Assembly: GCF_001040945.1 (NCBI RefSeq)
Contig: NZ_CP011930.1
Span: 4,583,021-4,647,020 of the forward strand
DNA from: Herbaspirillum seropedicae
GTDB lineage: Bacteria > Pseudomonadota > Gammaproteobacteria > Burkholderiales > Burkholderiaceae_D
Length of the DNA stretch: 64,000 bases
Reading direction: 5' to 3'
This document shows positions 8,071 through 16,757 of this stretch, piece after piece. Every line of letters starts with the position of its first letter. Within the stretch, counting starts at the first letter, position 1. The notes under the pieces are model-generated. The model was not told where the DNA came from. It saw only the letters and a program-made list of their open reading frames with translations, and did no database searches. Made by a program: the position numbers and the translations under genes.

Positions 8071-9933
8071 ATGAACACTCCACCTCGCTATCGCAGCTTC
8101 AGGTTCGGCATCGGCGGCGTTGACGTCGTGCCGGGCGCCGACGGCGTCTCCATCGTCAAGACCCGCCAGCCGCTGGACGCCTATCCGGCACGCCTGACCG
8201 ACAAACTGATCCACTGGGCCACGGTCGATCCCGATCGCACCTACATGGCCCGCCGTGACCAGGATGGACAATGGCGTCGCATCAGTTACGGCCAGGCGCT
8301 GCAAAGCGCGCGCCGCATCGGCCAGGCGCTGCTGCAGCGGGGTCTGTCGGCGGAGCGCCCGCTGCTGATCCTCTCCGAGAACGACCTCGAGCACGCCATG
8401 CTGGTGCTGGGCTGCCACTATGCGGGCGTGCCGTATGCGCCGGTGTCGTCGGCCTACTCGCTGCTGTCCAAGGATTACGCCAAGCTGCGCCACGCGGTGC
8501 AGTTGCTCACCCCCGGGCTGATCTTCGCCGCCCATGGCGAGAAGTTCGCCGCCGCCGTCAATGCGGTCGCTCCGGAGATCGAATTCGTCGTCACCGAAGC
8601 ACCGCCGGCCGGGCGCGAATGCACGCTCTACGCCGAACTGGAAGCCACCCGCGCCGGCGACGAAGTCGAGCGCGCCTTTGCCGCCACCGGTCCCGAGACC
8701 ATCGTCAAGTTCCTCTTCACCTCGGGCTCGACCAAGATGCCCAAGGCGGTCATCAACACCCAGCGCATGATGTGCAGCAACCTGCAGATGATCGTGCAGA
8801 CCTTCCCCTTCCTGGGCGAAGAGCCGCCCATCCTGATCGATTGGCTGCCGTGGAACCATACCTTCGGCGCCAACCACAACGTGGGCATCGTGCTCTACAA
8901 CGGCGGCACCATGTACATCGACGAGGGCAAGCCCACGCCGCAGGGCCTGGCCACCACCCTGGCCAACCTGCATGACATTTCCCCGACCGTGTACTTCAAC
9001 GTGCCGGTCGGCTGGGAAGGCATCGCCCACGCGCTGGAGAAGGACCAGGCCCTGCGCGAGAAATTCTACAGCCGGCTGCGCATGCAGTTCTATGCCGGCG
9101 CGGCCCTGGCGCAACCGGTGTGGGACAAGCTGCACGCCACTGCGGAAGCGACCTGCGGCGAGCGCATCGTCATGTGCTGCGGGCTGGGCATGACCGAGAC
9201 CTCGCCCTCGGCGCTGTTCGTGGCCGATCTGGAGGTGCAGGCCGGCCAGATCGGCATTCCCACGCCGGGCATGGAAATCAAGCTGGTCCCCAATGGCGAC
9301 AAGATCGAGATCCGCTATCGCGGCCCCAATGTCACGCCCGGTTACTGGCGCGCACCGGAGCAGACCGCCGAGGCTTTCGACGAGGAGGGTTACTTCCGCT
9401 CGGGTGATGCGGTGCGCTGGCTGGACCCGGCCCATCCGGATCGCGGCTTCATGTTCGATGGCCGCGTGGCCGAGGACTTCAAGCTCTATACCGGCACCTG
9501 GGTCAGCGTGGGTCCGCTGCGCGCACTGATCGCGCATGAAGGCGCGCCCTATCTGCAGGACGCCGTCATCACCGGCCAGGACCGCAAGGAAATCGGCATG
9601 CTGATCGTCCCCAACATCGAGCGCTGCCGCCAGCTGGCGCGCCTGCCGGCAGAGGCGTCGCGCGCCGAGGTGCTCAATGCGGCGCCGGTGCGGGACTTCT
9701 TCCAGGGCGTGCTGGATCGCCTGCAGAGCCACGCCACCGGCAGCTCCAACCGGGTGACGCGGGCGCTGGTGCTGGTCGATCCGCCCTCGTTCGATCGCGG
9801 CGAAATCACCGACAAGGGCTCCATCAACCAGCGTGCGGTGCTGACCCATCGCGCCGCCCTGGTGGAGACACTTTACGCGGGTACCGATCCAGCCGTGCTG
9901 ACCGTACAGCCTGCGCTCTCACCCGCTCATTGA
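8071..9933 (+). CDS. fcs: feruloyl/p-coumaroyl-CoA synthase
   Basis: AMP-forming acyl-CoA synthetase of 620 residues, predicted to convert ferulate, p-coumarate or related cinnamates plus CoA and ATP to the CoA thioester, AMP and PPi. The P-loop-like motif FTSGSTKMPKAVINT has the serine and lysine pattern typical of feruloyl-CoA synthases; CGLGMTETSPSALF and the YFRSGDAVRW adenylate-binding aspartate motif follow. The C-terminal region is rich in Fcs-like features (EIGMLIVPN, GEITDKGSINQRAVL). It sits 131 bp after the crotonase gene and 13 bp before the thiolase gene. Exact substrate range is unknown. Confidence 0.88.
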   Translation: MNTPPRYRSFRFGIGGVDVVPGADGVSIVKTRQPLDAYPARLTDKLIHWATVDPDRTYMARRDQDGQWRRISYGQALQSARRIGQALLQRGLSAERPLLILSENDLEHAMLVLGCHYAGVPYAPVSSAYSLLSKDYAKLRHAVQLLTPGLIFAAHGEKFAAAVNAVAPEIEFVVTEAPPAGRECTLYAELEATRAGDEVERAFAATGPETIVKFLFTSGSTKMPKAVINTQRMMCSNLQMIVQTFPFLGEEPPILIDWLPWNHTFGANHNVGIVLYNGGTMYIDEGKPTPQGLATTLANLHDISPTVYFNVPVGWEGIAHALEKDQALREKFYSRLRMQFYAGAALAQPVWDKLHATAEATCGERIVMCCGLGMTETSPSALFVADLEVQAGQIGIPTPGMEIKLVPNGDKIEIRYRGPNVTPGYWRAPEQTAEAFDEEGYFRSGDAVRWLDPAHPDRGFMFDGRVAEDFKLYTGTWVSVGPLRALIAHEGAPYLQDAVITGQDRKEIGMLIVPNIERCRQLARLPAEASRAEVLNAAPVRDFFQGVLDRLQSHATGSSNRVTRALVLVDPPSFDRGEITDKGSINQRAVLTHRAALVETLYAGTDPAVLTVQPALSPAH

Positions 9934-9946
9934 GGAAGCATCAGAC

Positions 9947-11200
9947 ATGGCACAAGCAGCGTTCTACTCCAGCTTCAAGGACATCTGGCTCGTCGGCGGC
10001 GTGCGCACGCCCATGGTGGATTACTGCACCAGCTTCAGCCAGCTCTCGCCCACCGACATGGGCATCAAGGTGGCGCGTGAGGTATTGGCGCGCACTGGCA
10101 TCGACCCGGCTGACATCGGCTCGGTGGTGGCCGGCAACATGGCCCCCGGCGACGCCTACCAGTACATGCTGCCGCGTCACATCGGCTTGTATGCCGGGGT
10201 GCCGATCAGCACGCCGGCCATCATGGTCCAGCGCATCTGCGGCACCGGCTTCGAACTGATCCGCCAGGCCGGCGACCAGATCGAGCGCGGCTATACCGAG
10301 GCGGCGCTGATCGTGGGCAGCGAATCGATGACGCGCAATCCCATTGCCGCCTTCGGTCATCGTAGCGGCTTTAAGCTGGGTGCACCGGTGGAATTCCAGG
10401 ACTACATGTGGGAAGCGCTGGTCGATCCGGCCCCCGGCATCACCATGCCGCAGACGGCTGAGAACCTGGCGAAGAAGTACGGCATCACCCGCGCCGAGGT
10501 CGATGAATACGCGGCCTATTCCTTCGAGCGCGCCCTGAAGGCGCAAGCGGCGGGCTTCCACGCGGGCGAGATCGTGCCGGTGGTCAACGAGACCTTCCGC
10601 CTCGACGGCTACAACGACCGCCACATCAAGCTGCAGGGCAAGCTCAGCGAGGCCGCCGCCGATACCCATCCGCGCCCCTCCCCGGTGGAAGTGCTGGCCA
10701 AGCTGCGCACGCTCTATCCGGATGGCGTGCAGACCGGCGGCAACAGCTCGGCGCTGGTGGATGCGGCGGCCGCCACTATCGTCGCTTCCGGCGATTACGT
10801 ACGCCGCAACGACAAGGCGCCGTTGGCCCGTGTGGTCGCAGCGGCGGTCGCGGGCGTGCCGCCGGAGATCATGGGCATCGGCCCGGTGCCGGCCATCCGC
10901 ACCCTGCTGGAACGCAACGGCCTGACGGTGGCCGACATCGGCTGCTTCGAGATCAACGAAGCGCAAGGCGCACAGATCGTGGCGGTGGAACGTGAGCTGG
11001 GCATCGATCGCGAACGCCTCAACGTCAACGGCGGCGCCATTGCCCTGGGTCATCCGCTGGCGGCGACCGGCGTGCGCCTGTCGATCACCGCCGCGCGCGA
11101 GATGAATCGCCGGGGTGCGCGCTATTGCGTGGCGTCGGCTTGCATCGGCGGCGGCCAGGGCATTGCGCTGCTGCTGGAAAATCCCTCGGCTTCCCACTGA
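9947..11200 (+). CDS. acetyl-CoA acyltransferase (beta-ketothiolase) of side-chain oxidation
   Basis: Thiolase of 417 residues with nucleophile C98 (QRICGTGFE), H369 (GHPLAATG) and C399 (ACIGGGQG). The usual NEAF motif reads NEAQ, a difference from PcaF in this same window that may reflect a bulky aromatic 3-ketoacyl substrate. It is predicted to cleave 3-(4-hydroxyphenyl)-3-oxopropanoyl-CoA to 4-hydroxybenzoyl-CoA and acetyl-CoA. It is tightly spaced in the operon: 13 bp after the CoA synthase, 27 bp before the dehydrogenase. The substrate is inferred from context. Confidence 0.87.
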   Translation: MAQAAFYSSFKDIWLVGGVRTPMVDYCTSFSQLSPTDMGIKVAREVLARTGIDPADIGSVVAGNMAPGDAYQYMLPRHIGLYAGVPISTPAIMVQRICGTGFELIRQAGDQIERGYTEAALIVGSESMTRNPIAAFGHRSGFKLGAPVEFQDYMWEALVDPAPGITMPQTAENLAKKYGITRAEVDEYAAYSFERALKAQAAGFHAGEIVPVVNETFRLDGYNDRHIKLQGKLSEAAADTHPRPSPVEVLAKLRTLYPDGVQTGGNSSALVDAAAATIVASGDYVRRNDKAPLARVVAAAVAGVPPEIMGIGPVPAIRTLLERNGLTVADIGCFEINEAQGAQIVAVERELGIDRERLNVNGGAIALGHPLAATGVRLSITAAREMNRRGARYCVASACIGGGQGIALLLENPSASH

Positions 11201-11227
11201 TAGTCTCATTGAACAAGGACAGACTTC

Positions 11228-11992
11228 ATGCAACTGCAAGGACAAGCCGCCCTGGTCACCGGCGGCGCCTCGGGACTGGGTGCAGAGACCGTGCGCCAGC
11301 TGGTACAGGCCGGCGCGCGTGTCTCCATCCTGGACGTCAACATGGAAGCGGCCCAGGCCCTGGCCGATGAACTGCGCTGCCACGCCGTGCGCTGCGACAT
11401 CACCGACAGCGACTCGGTGGAGACCGCACTCCAGGCAGCCCAGCAAACCAACGGCGCACCGCGCATCCTCATCAACTGCGCCGGCATCGGCGGCGCCAAG
11501 CGCATGGTGGGTAAGGATGGCAAGCCGATGCCGCTGGAGGACTTCAGCCGCATCGTCAACGTCAACCTGATCGGCACCTTCAACGTGATCCGCCTGGCCG
11601 CCGCTCGCATGGCTGCCGCAGAAGCGCTGGCCGAGGGCGAGCGCGGCGTCATCGTTGCTACCGCCTCGGTAGCCGCCTTCGATGGCCAGGTCGGGCAGGC
11701 CGGCTATGCTGCCTCCAAGGGCGGCATCACCGCCATGACCCTGCCGCTGGCGCGCGACCTGGCGCAATACGGCATCCGCGTGGTCACCATTGCGCCGGGG
11801 CTGTTCTTGACGCCGCTGCTCTACAAGCTGCCGGAAGAGGTGCAGCAATCGCTGGCGTCGTCCATCCCCTTCCCCAAGCGCCTGGGCAAGGCAGAGGAAT
11901 ATGCGCAGCTGGCCTTGCATATCGCCACCAATCTTTCGCTCAACGGCGAAGTGATCCGACTCGATGGCGCATTGCGCCTGGCACCGCGTTGA
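11228..11992 (+). CDS. SDR 3-hydroxyacyl-CoA dehydrogenase (HSD10-like)
   Basis: Short-chain dehydrogenase of 254 residues. The Rossmann motif TGGASGLG (11-18), the NAG segment, and the catalytic S147, Y160 and K164 (ASVAAFDGQVGQAGYAASK) are intact. ITAMTLPLARDLAQYGIRVVTIAPGLF and LNGEVIRLDGALR closely follow the 17-beta-HSD type 10 subgroup, which oxidises 3-hydroxyacyl-CoA with NAD. It is expected to turn the aromatic 3-hydroxyacyl-CoA into the 3-keto form that the upstream thiolase cleaves. Sixteen bases separate it from the thioesterase gene. Confidence 0.88.
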   Translation: MQLQGQAALVTGGASGLGAETVRQLVQAGARVSILDVNMEAAQALADELRCHAVRCDITDSDSVETALQAAQQTNGAPRILINCAGIGGAKRMVGKDGKPMPLEDFSRIVNVNLIGTFNVIRLAAARMAAAEALAEGERGVIVATASVAAFDGQVGQAGYAASKGGITAMTLPLARDLAQYGIRVVTIAPGLFLTPLLYKLPEEVQQSLASSIPFPKRLGKAEEYAQLALHIATNLSLNGEVIRLDGALRLAPR

Positions 11993-12008
11993 GCACCGAG
12001 GAGCACGC

Positions 12009-12428
12009 ATGAGCAAAACCATCATTCATCCAGTGCGCGTGGAGTTCGGCGATTGCGATCCGGCCGGCATCGTCTACTTTCCCAATTTCTTCCGCTGGTA
12101 TGACGCGGCCTCGCGCAACTTCTTCCATGAATGTGGCGTGCCGCCCTGGCGCGATACCGAAAAGACGCGCGGCATCATTGGCACGCCCGTGGTGGACATC
12201 AGTTCGCGCTTCGTGCGGCCGGCCACCTATGGCGACCGCATAGAGGTGCATTCCAGCATCGTCGAATGGAATGACAAGACCTTCGTGATGCAGCATGAGA
12301 TCAAGCGCGATGGTGAGCTGCTGTGCGAAGGACGGGATGTGCGCGTCTTTGCCATTCGTCATCCGGACGATCCTGCGCGCATCAAGGCCATTCCCATTCC
12401 GGCAGATATCAGGGAGATGTGCAGTTGA
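12009..12428 (+). CDS. 4-hydroxybenzoyl-CoA thioesterase
   Basis: Hotdog-fold thioesterase of 139 residues. The segment EFGDCDPAGIVYFPNFFRW places aspartate at D17, the catalytic residue of the Pseudomonas CBS-3 4-hydroxybenzoyl-CoA thioesterase. Similarity to that enzyme, recalled from memory, runs to the C-terminus (GIIGTPVV, RVFAIRH, IPADIREMCS). It would release 4-hydroxybenzoate and CoA as the last step of side-chain beta-oxidation. The start is the ATG at 12009 after GAGCACCGAGGAG; a longer in-frame reading would overlap the dehydrogenase gene. It ends the catabolic block before a large inverted repeat. Confidence 0.9.
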   Translation: MSKTIIHPVRVEFGDCDPAGIVYFPNFFRWYDAASRNFFHECGVPPWRDTEKTRGIIGTPVVDISSRFVRPATYGDRIEVHSSIVEWNDKTFVMQHEIKRDGELLCEGRDVRVFAIRHPDDPARIKAIPIPADIREMCS

Positions 12429-12440
12429 ACAGCAACCCTC

Positions 12441-12558
12441 CTCCCGTTCGGACTGAGTAGGCCCGCAAGGGCCGTATCGAAGACGCTCCGGCGCATCTTC
12501 GGCGTATCTCGGCGTGTCTTCGATACGCGGCTGCGCCGCTACTCAGTCCGAACGGGAG
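12441..12558. repeat. large imperfect hairpin (REP/MITE-like inverted repeat)
   Basis: Perfect 20-bp outer arms at 12441-12460 and 12539-12558 enclose a second perfect 12-bp pair, CGTATCGAAGAC (12473-12484) with GTCTTCGATACG (12516-12527). The element is 118 bp, non-coding, and lies between the thioesterase and binding-protein genes. Its cruciform form looks like a dispersed intergenic repeat or a processing/attenuation structure; no second copy was seen in this window. Confidence 0.75.
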
Positions 12559-12691
12559 TCAATGCACCGGCGGCGCGCGGTGCAGGCGAACCGGCAGCAA
12601 TCAGCAACATTCAGCAGCAACCGAGGCAGGACACATAAGCCCTGCCCGTCATAAATCGAGCATTCGATACATAAATACAAAGGAGACGGAG

Positions 12692-13837
12692 ATGAAGACG
12701 AAACTGGCAATCAAGGCAGGTGTGCTGGCAGCGATGCTGGCCTGTGCAGGCATCGCGCATGCCGAACTGACCATCGGGGTGGTGATGTCGTTGACCGGTC
12801 CGGGCTCGGGCCTGGGCATTCCGGCCAAGAACGGCTTTGCGCTGTGGCCCGAGACCATCGCGGGCGAAAAGGTCAAGATGATCATCCTCGATGACGCCAC
12901 CGATCCTACCCAGGCCAGCAAGAATGCGCGCCGCCTGGTGGCCGAGGACAAGGTCGACCTCATCATCGGTTCGGCCGCCGTCCCGCCCACCCTGGCCATT
13001 GCCGACGTGGCGCTGGAGACCCAGACGGTGCAGCTGGCCATCTCGCCCATCGAGACCGCCGAGGGCAAGGATGCCTGGACCTTCCGCCTGCCGCAGTCCA
13101 CTGCGGTCATGGCCGGTGGCGTGGTGAACCAGATGAAGAAGTTGGGCGTGAAGACCATCGGCTTCCTCGGCTATTCGGACTCCTATGGCGAGAACTGGCT
13201 CAAGGAGGTGCAGCGCCTGGCCACTGCGGCGGGCATGAAGATGGGCACGGTGGAGCGGTTCTCCCGCGCGGACACCAGCGTCACTGCGCAAGCCCTGCGC
13301 GTGGTCAGCTCCAATCCGGACGCCGTGCTGGTGGTGGCTTCCGGCAGCGGTGCGGCCATGCCGCACAAGGCTCTGATCGAACGCGGCTACAAGGGCAAGA
13401 TCTTCCAGACCCACAGCGCCGCCTCGCGCGACCTGATCCGCCTGGGCGGCAAGGATGTGGAAGGCGCCTACGTCATCTCCGGTCCTGCCGTGGTGCCCGA
13501 AGCACTGCCGGACAGCAATGCGTCCAAGAAGCTGGCCATGGATTTCGTCACCCGCTACGAAAAGCAGTTCGGCGCGGGCAGCCGCAATCTCTTCGCGGCG
13601 CATACCTATGACGCCCAGTTGGTGCTGCAGAAGGTGGTGCCGGAAGCGCTGAAGAAGGCCAAGCCCGGCACGCCCGCCTTCCGCGCTGCCTTGAAGGAAG
13701 CACTGGAAACCTCGGGACCGATCCAGATCACGCAGGGCACGCTGAACTATTCGCCCAAGGACCACTTCGGCCTGGGTGACGATGCCCGCATCATGCTGAC
13801 CATCCAGAACGGCAACTGGAAGGCGGTCAATCCGTAA
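12692..13837 (+). CDS. ABC transporter substrate-binding protein (LivK-type)
   Basis: Periplasmic binding protein of 381 residues with signal peptide MKTKLAIKAGVLAAMLACAG-IAHA and the LivK-like opening ELTIGVVMSLTGPGSGLG. The conserved core includes DDATDPTQASKNARRLV and GYSDSYGENW. An AAAGGAGACGGAG ribosome-binding site precedes the ATG. It stands directly upstream of the matching permease and ATPase genes, separated by a hairpin terminator that would favour higher expression of the binding protein. An aromatic acid such as p-coumarate or 4-hydroxybenzoate is the likely ligand from context only. Confidence 0.9.
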   Translation: MKTKLAIKAGVLAAMLACAGIAHAELTIGVVMSLTGPGSGLGIPAKNGFALWPETIAGEKVKMIILDDATDPTQASKNARRLVAEDKVDLIIGSAAVPPTLAIADVALETQTVQLAISPIETAEGKDAWTFRLPQSTAVMAGGVVNQMKKLGVKTIGFLGYSDSYGENWLKEVQRLATAAGMKMGTVERFSRADTSVTAQALRVVSSNPDAVLVVASGSGAAMPHKALIERGYKGKIFQTHSAASRDLIRLGGKDVEGAYVISGPAVVPEALPDSNASKKLAMDFVTRYEKQFGAGSRNLFAAHTYDAQLVLQKVVPEALKKAKPGTPAFRAALKEALETSGPIQITQGTLNYSPKDHFGLGDDARIMLTIQNGNWKAVNP

Positions 13838-13857
13838 TCCGTCCTGTCCTGTCCGCG

Positions 13858-13893
13858 CGGCGGCGCAAGGTCTCCAGCTTGCGCCGCCGTTTT
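13858..13893 (+). terminator. hairpin terminator/attenuator between binding protein and permease genes
   Basis: A perfect 12-bp stem, CGGCGGCGCAAG (13858-13869) with CTTGCGCCGCCG (13878-13889), is followed by TTTT. It is placed 21 bp after the binding-protein stop, a common arrangement for lowering read-through into permease genes. Confidence 0.75.
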
Positions 13894-13926
13894 CCAGCCT
13901 GACGTTTTCTGCACCACACCCTAAAC

Positions 13927-14967
13927 ATGGACTCCTCCATTGCCGCCATCCTGACCCTGGATGGCCTGACCAACGGCATCGTCTATGGCTTGATCGCCAT
14001 TGCACTGGTGCTGGTCTTCACGGTCACCCGCATCCTCTTCATTCCGCAGGGGGAATTCGTCGCCTATGGCGCGCTCACCCTGGCCATGCTGCAACAGGGA
14101 CAGCGCCCTGGCCCGCTGTGGCTGCTGCTGGTGCTGGCGCTTTGTGCAGCGGGCATGCAGGCCGCCTCACTGCTGCGCGCCGGCCAGGCGGCGCTGTTGC
14201 CGCGTGCGCTGCTGGGCACGCTGGGTGTGCCGCTGGTCATTGCCGCGCTGGTGTGGTGGGCCGCGCCCCAGCAGTTCGCGCTGCCGGTGCAGGTCCTGCT
14301 GACGCTGCTGCTCATCACGGCGCTTGGGCCGCTGATGTACCAGGTGGTCTATGAATCGATGGCCGATGCCAGCGTGCTGCAACTGCTGATCGTCTCGGTC
14401 GGCATCCACCTGGCCATGACCGGCCTGGGACTGGTGTTCTTCGGTGCGGAGGGCTTCCGCACGCCGGCCTTCTGGGATGAACGCTGGAACCTGGCGTCGT
14501 TGACGCTCAGCGCCCAGACCGTGGTGGTGGTGGCGGCCGCGGCCGCGCTGCTGGTGGCGCTGTGGTTCTTCTCTGGGCGCACGCTGTATGGCAAGGCGCT
14601 GCGCGCCACGGCGGTGAATCGTCTGGGGGCGCGATTGATGGGAATCTCCACGACGCTGGCTGGCAAATTGTCCTTTGCCGTGGCAGCGTTTATCGGTGCT
14701 CTGTCGGGCGTCTTGATCGGTCCGATGAGCACCATTTTTTATGACTCGGGTTTCCTGATCGGCTTGAAGGGTTTCGTCGCCGCCACCATCGGTGCGCTGG
14801 CGAGTTTTCCGGCGGCCGCAGGAGGCGCGCTGCTGGTGGGCCTGCTGGAATCCTTCAGTTCCTTCTGGGCCAGCGACTTCAAGGAGGTGATCGTGTTCCT
14901 GGCGCTGCTGCCCATCCTGCTGTGGCGCTCGCTGGTCATACCAGCGCATGACGAGGACGAGGAATGA
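13927..14967 (+). CDS. branched-chain-type ABC permease (LivH)
   Basis: Integral membrane permease of 346 residues with about eight to nine hydrophobic segments. The opening [28 protein letters not shown] and the cytoplasmic loop [18 protein letters not shown] are LivH hallmarks, the latter contacting the ATPases. The middle (about residues 60-130) is an extended, very hydrophobic insertion compared with a typical 290-residue LivH. The stop overlaps the next start (ATGA, 14964-14967). Part of the importer for the binding protein at 12692, and perhaps also the one at 5648. Confidence 0.9.
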   Translation: MDSSIAAILTLDGLTNGIVYGLIAIALVLVFTVTRILFIPQGEFVAYGALTLAMLQQGQRPGPLWLLLVLALCAAGMQAASLLRAGQAALLPRALLGTLGVPLVIAALVWWAAPQQFALPVQVLLTLLLITALGPLMYQVVYESMADASVLQLLIVSVGIHLAMTGLGLVFFGAEGFRTPAFWDERWNLASLTLSAQTVVVVAAAAALLVALWFFSGRTLYGKALRATAVNRLGARLMGISTTLAGKLSFAVAAFIGALSGVLIGPMSTIFYDSGFLIGLKGFVAATIGALASFPAAAGGALLVGLLESFSSFWASDFKEVIVFLALLPILLWRSLVIPAHDEDEE

Positions 14968-16757
14968 GCATGAACAAACGAATCCCTCTCTACGCCCTGC
15001 TGGTGGTGCTGGCCCTGTTCCCGCTGCTGCCCACGCCGCAGTTCTGGGTGATCCAGGCCAACTACATCGGGCTCTACGCGCTGGTGGCCATCGGCCTGGT
15101 GCTGCTGACCGGCATCGGCGGCATGACCTCGTTCGGCCAGGCGGCCTTCGTCGGCATGGGCGCCTATACCACCTCCTATCTCACCACCGTGCATGGCGTG
15201 TCGCCCTGGCTGACGCTGCCGGTGGGCCTCTTCATCACCGGCGTGTCGGCCTATGTGCTGGGCCGCATCACGCTGCGCATGTCGGGCCACTACCTGCCGC
15301 TGGCCACCATCGCCTGGGGCATCAGCCTGTACTTCCTGTTCGGCAAGGTGGATTTCCTGGGCAAGTACGACGGCATCTCCGGCATCCCTGCACTGCAACT
15401 GGCGGGACTGGACCTGGCCAAGGAACGCCACCTCTACTACCTGATCTGGGCCATCGTGCTGGCCGCGGCCTGGGTCTCGCTGAACCTGCTGGATTCGCGT
15501 GCGGGCCGCGCCATCCGCGCCCTCAAGGGCGGGCGGTCGATGGCCGAGGCCATGGGCGTGGATACGGGGCGCTACAAGATCCTCATCTTCGTCTTCGCCG
15601 CGCTGCTGGCGTCGGTCTCGGGATGGCTCTTTGCGCACATGCAGCGCACCGTCAATCCCTCGCCCTTCAGCCTGGCGATGGGTATCGAGTATCTCTTCAT
15701 CGTGGTGGTCGGCGGCATTGCCCATATCTGGGGTGCGCTGCTGGGCGCGGGCGTGTTGAAGCTGCTGTCGGACCAGTTGCAGGTGCTGCTGCCGGCGCTG
15801 CTGGGCGATGGCGGCAGTTATGAGAGCATCGTCTTCGGCCTGATCCTGATCCTGTTGCTGAAGTACGCAGGCGGCGGCCTGTGGCCGTGGGTGCGGGCGC
15901 TGTGGCTGCGCGCTTTCCCGACTGCACCGGCGCCGCTGCGGGTGGCCCATGCGACGGCGATGGACAAGCGCGCCGCCGTGGCGCGCGGGGCGCCGCTGTT
16001 GGAGGTGGACCAGATCAACAAGCGCTTCGGCGGACTGGTGGCGGTCAATGATGTGTCCTTCAAGGTCAAGGCGGGCGAGATCGTCGGCCTGATCGGGCCC
16101 AATGGCGCGGGCAAGTCCACCACCTTCAACCTGGTGACGGGCCTCTTGCACGCCAGCGGCGGACGCGTGGGCTTCAATGGCCGCGATATCGCCGGACTGC
16201 CGGCGCGGGCCATCGCCCGCCTGGGCATTGCCCGCACCTTCCAGCACGTACGCCTGCTGCCGGGCATGACGGTGCTGGAGAATGTGGCGCTGGGCGCGCA
16301 CATGCGCAGCCAGCAAGGATTCCTGAAGAATACGGTCAACGCCATGCTGCACCTGGAACGCGCCGAAGAACAGGCGCTGCTGGATGAGGCCGCACGCGCC
16401 CTGCATCGCGTCGGCCTGCAGCATCTGATGCATGAACAGGCGGGCAACCTGGCGCTGGGCCAGCAACGCATCCTGGAGATCGCCCGCGCCCTGTGCTGCG
16501 ATCCGCTGCTGCTGTTGCTCGATGAACCGGCCGCAGGGCTGCGCCACCTGGAAAAGCAGGCCCTCTCCAAGGTGCTGCAGGAATTGCGCGCCGATGGCAT
16601 GAGCATCCTGCTGGTGGAACATGACATGGAATTCGTCATGGAACTGACCGACCACATCGTGGTGATGGAATTCGGCGCCAAGATCGCCGAAGGCACGCCA
16701 CAAGAGATCGCCCGGCATCCCGCCGTGATCGAAGCCTACCTGGGTGGAATCGAATGA
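14964..16757 (+). CDS. fused ABC permease-ATPase (LivM-LivG)
   Basis: A 597-residue fusion. Residues about 1-320 are a LivM permease ([49 protein letters not shown]). Residues about 340-597 are a LivG ATPase with Walker [10 protein letters not shown], signature [15 protein letters not shown], Walker [13 protein letters not shown] and switch histidine VEHDMEF. The D-loop region reads GLRHLE where GLNPxE is usual. Both halves are intact, so this is a real fusion rather than a missed stop. The start and stop each overlap neighbours by 4 bp. Confidence 0.92.
   Translation: MSMNKRIPLYALLVVLALFPLLPTPQFWVIQANYIGLYALVAIGLVLLTGIGGMTSFGQAAFVGMGAYTTSYLTTVHGVSPWLTLPVGLFITGVSAYVLGRITLRMSGHYLPLATIAWGISLYFLFGKVDFLGKYDGISGIPALQLAGLDLAKERHLYYLIWAIVLAAAWVSLNLLDSRAGRAIRALKGGRSMAEAMGVDTGRYKILIFVFAALLASVSGWLFAHMQRTVNPSPFSLAMGIEYLFIVVVGGIAHIWGALLGAGVLKLLSDQLQVLLPALLGDGGSYESIVFGLILILLLKYAGGGLWPWVRALWLRAFPTAPAPLRVAHATAMDKRAAVARGAPLLEVDQINKRFGGLVAVNDVSFKVKAGEIVGLIGPNGAGKSTTFNLVTGLLHASGGRVGFNGRDIAGLPARAIARLGIARTFQHVRLLPGMTVLENVALGAHMRSQQGFLKNTVNAMLHLERAEEQALLDEAARALHRVGLQHLMHEQAGNLALGQQRILEIARALCCDPLLLLLDEPAAGLRHLEKQALSKVLQELRADGMSILLVEHDMEFVMELTDHIVVMEFGAKIAEGTPQEIARHPAVIEAYLGGIE

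Noticed and set aside
7160..9933. Aldehyde-forming ferulate pathway (feruloyl-CoA hydratase/lyase plus vanillin dehydrogenase)
   Set aside because: No aldehyde dehydrogenase is present, whereas dehydrogenase, thiolase and 4-hydroxybenzoyl-CoA thioesterase are. It remains possible that the crotonase has lyase activity.
9941..12025. A 694-codon minus-strand frame opposite the thiolase and dehydrogenase genes
   Set aside because: It spans two genuine genes with intact catalytic motifs on the other strand and has no recognisable domain of its own.
12429..12691. The large inverted repeat as a simple rho-independent terminator
   Set aside because: The stem is far longer than needed, contains a second nested palindrome and lacks a following T-run.
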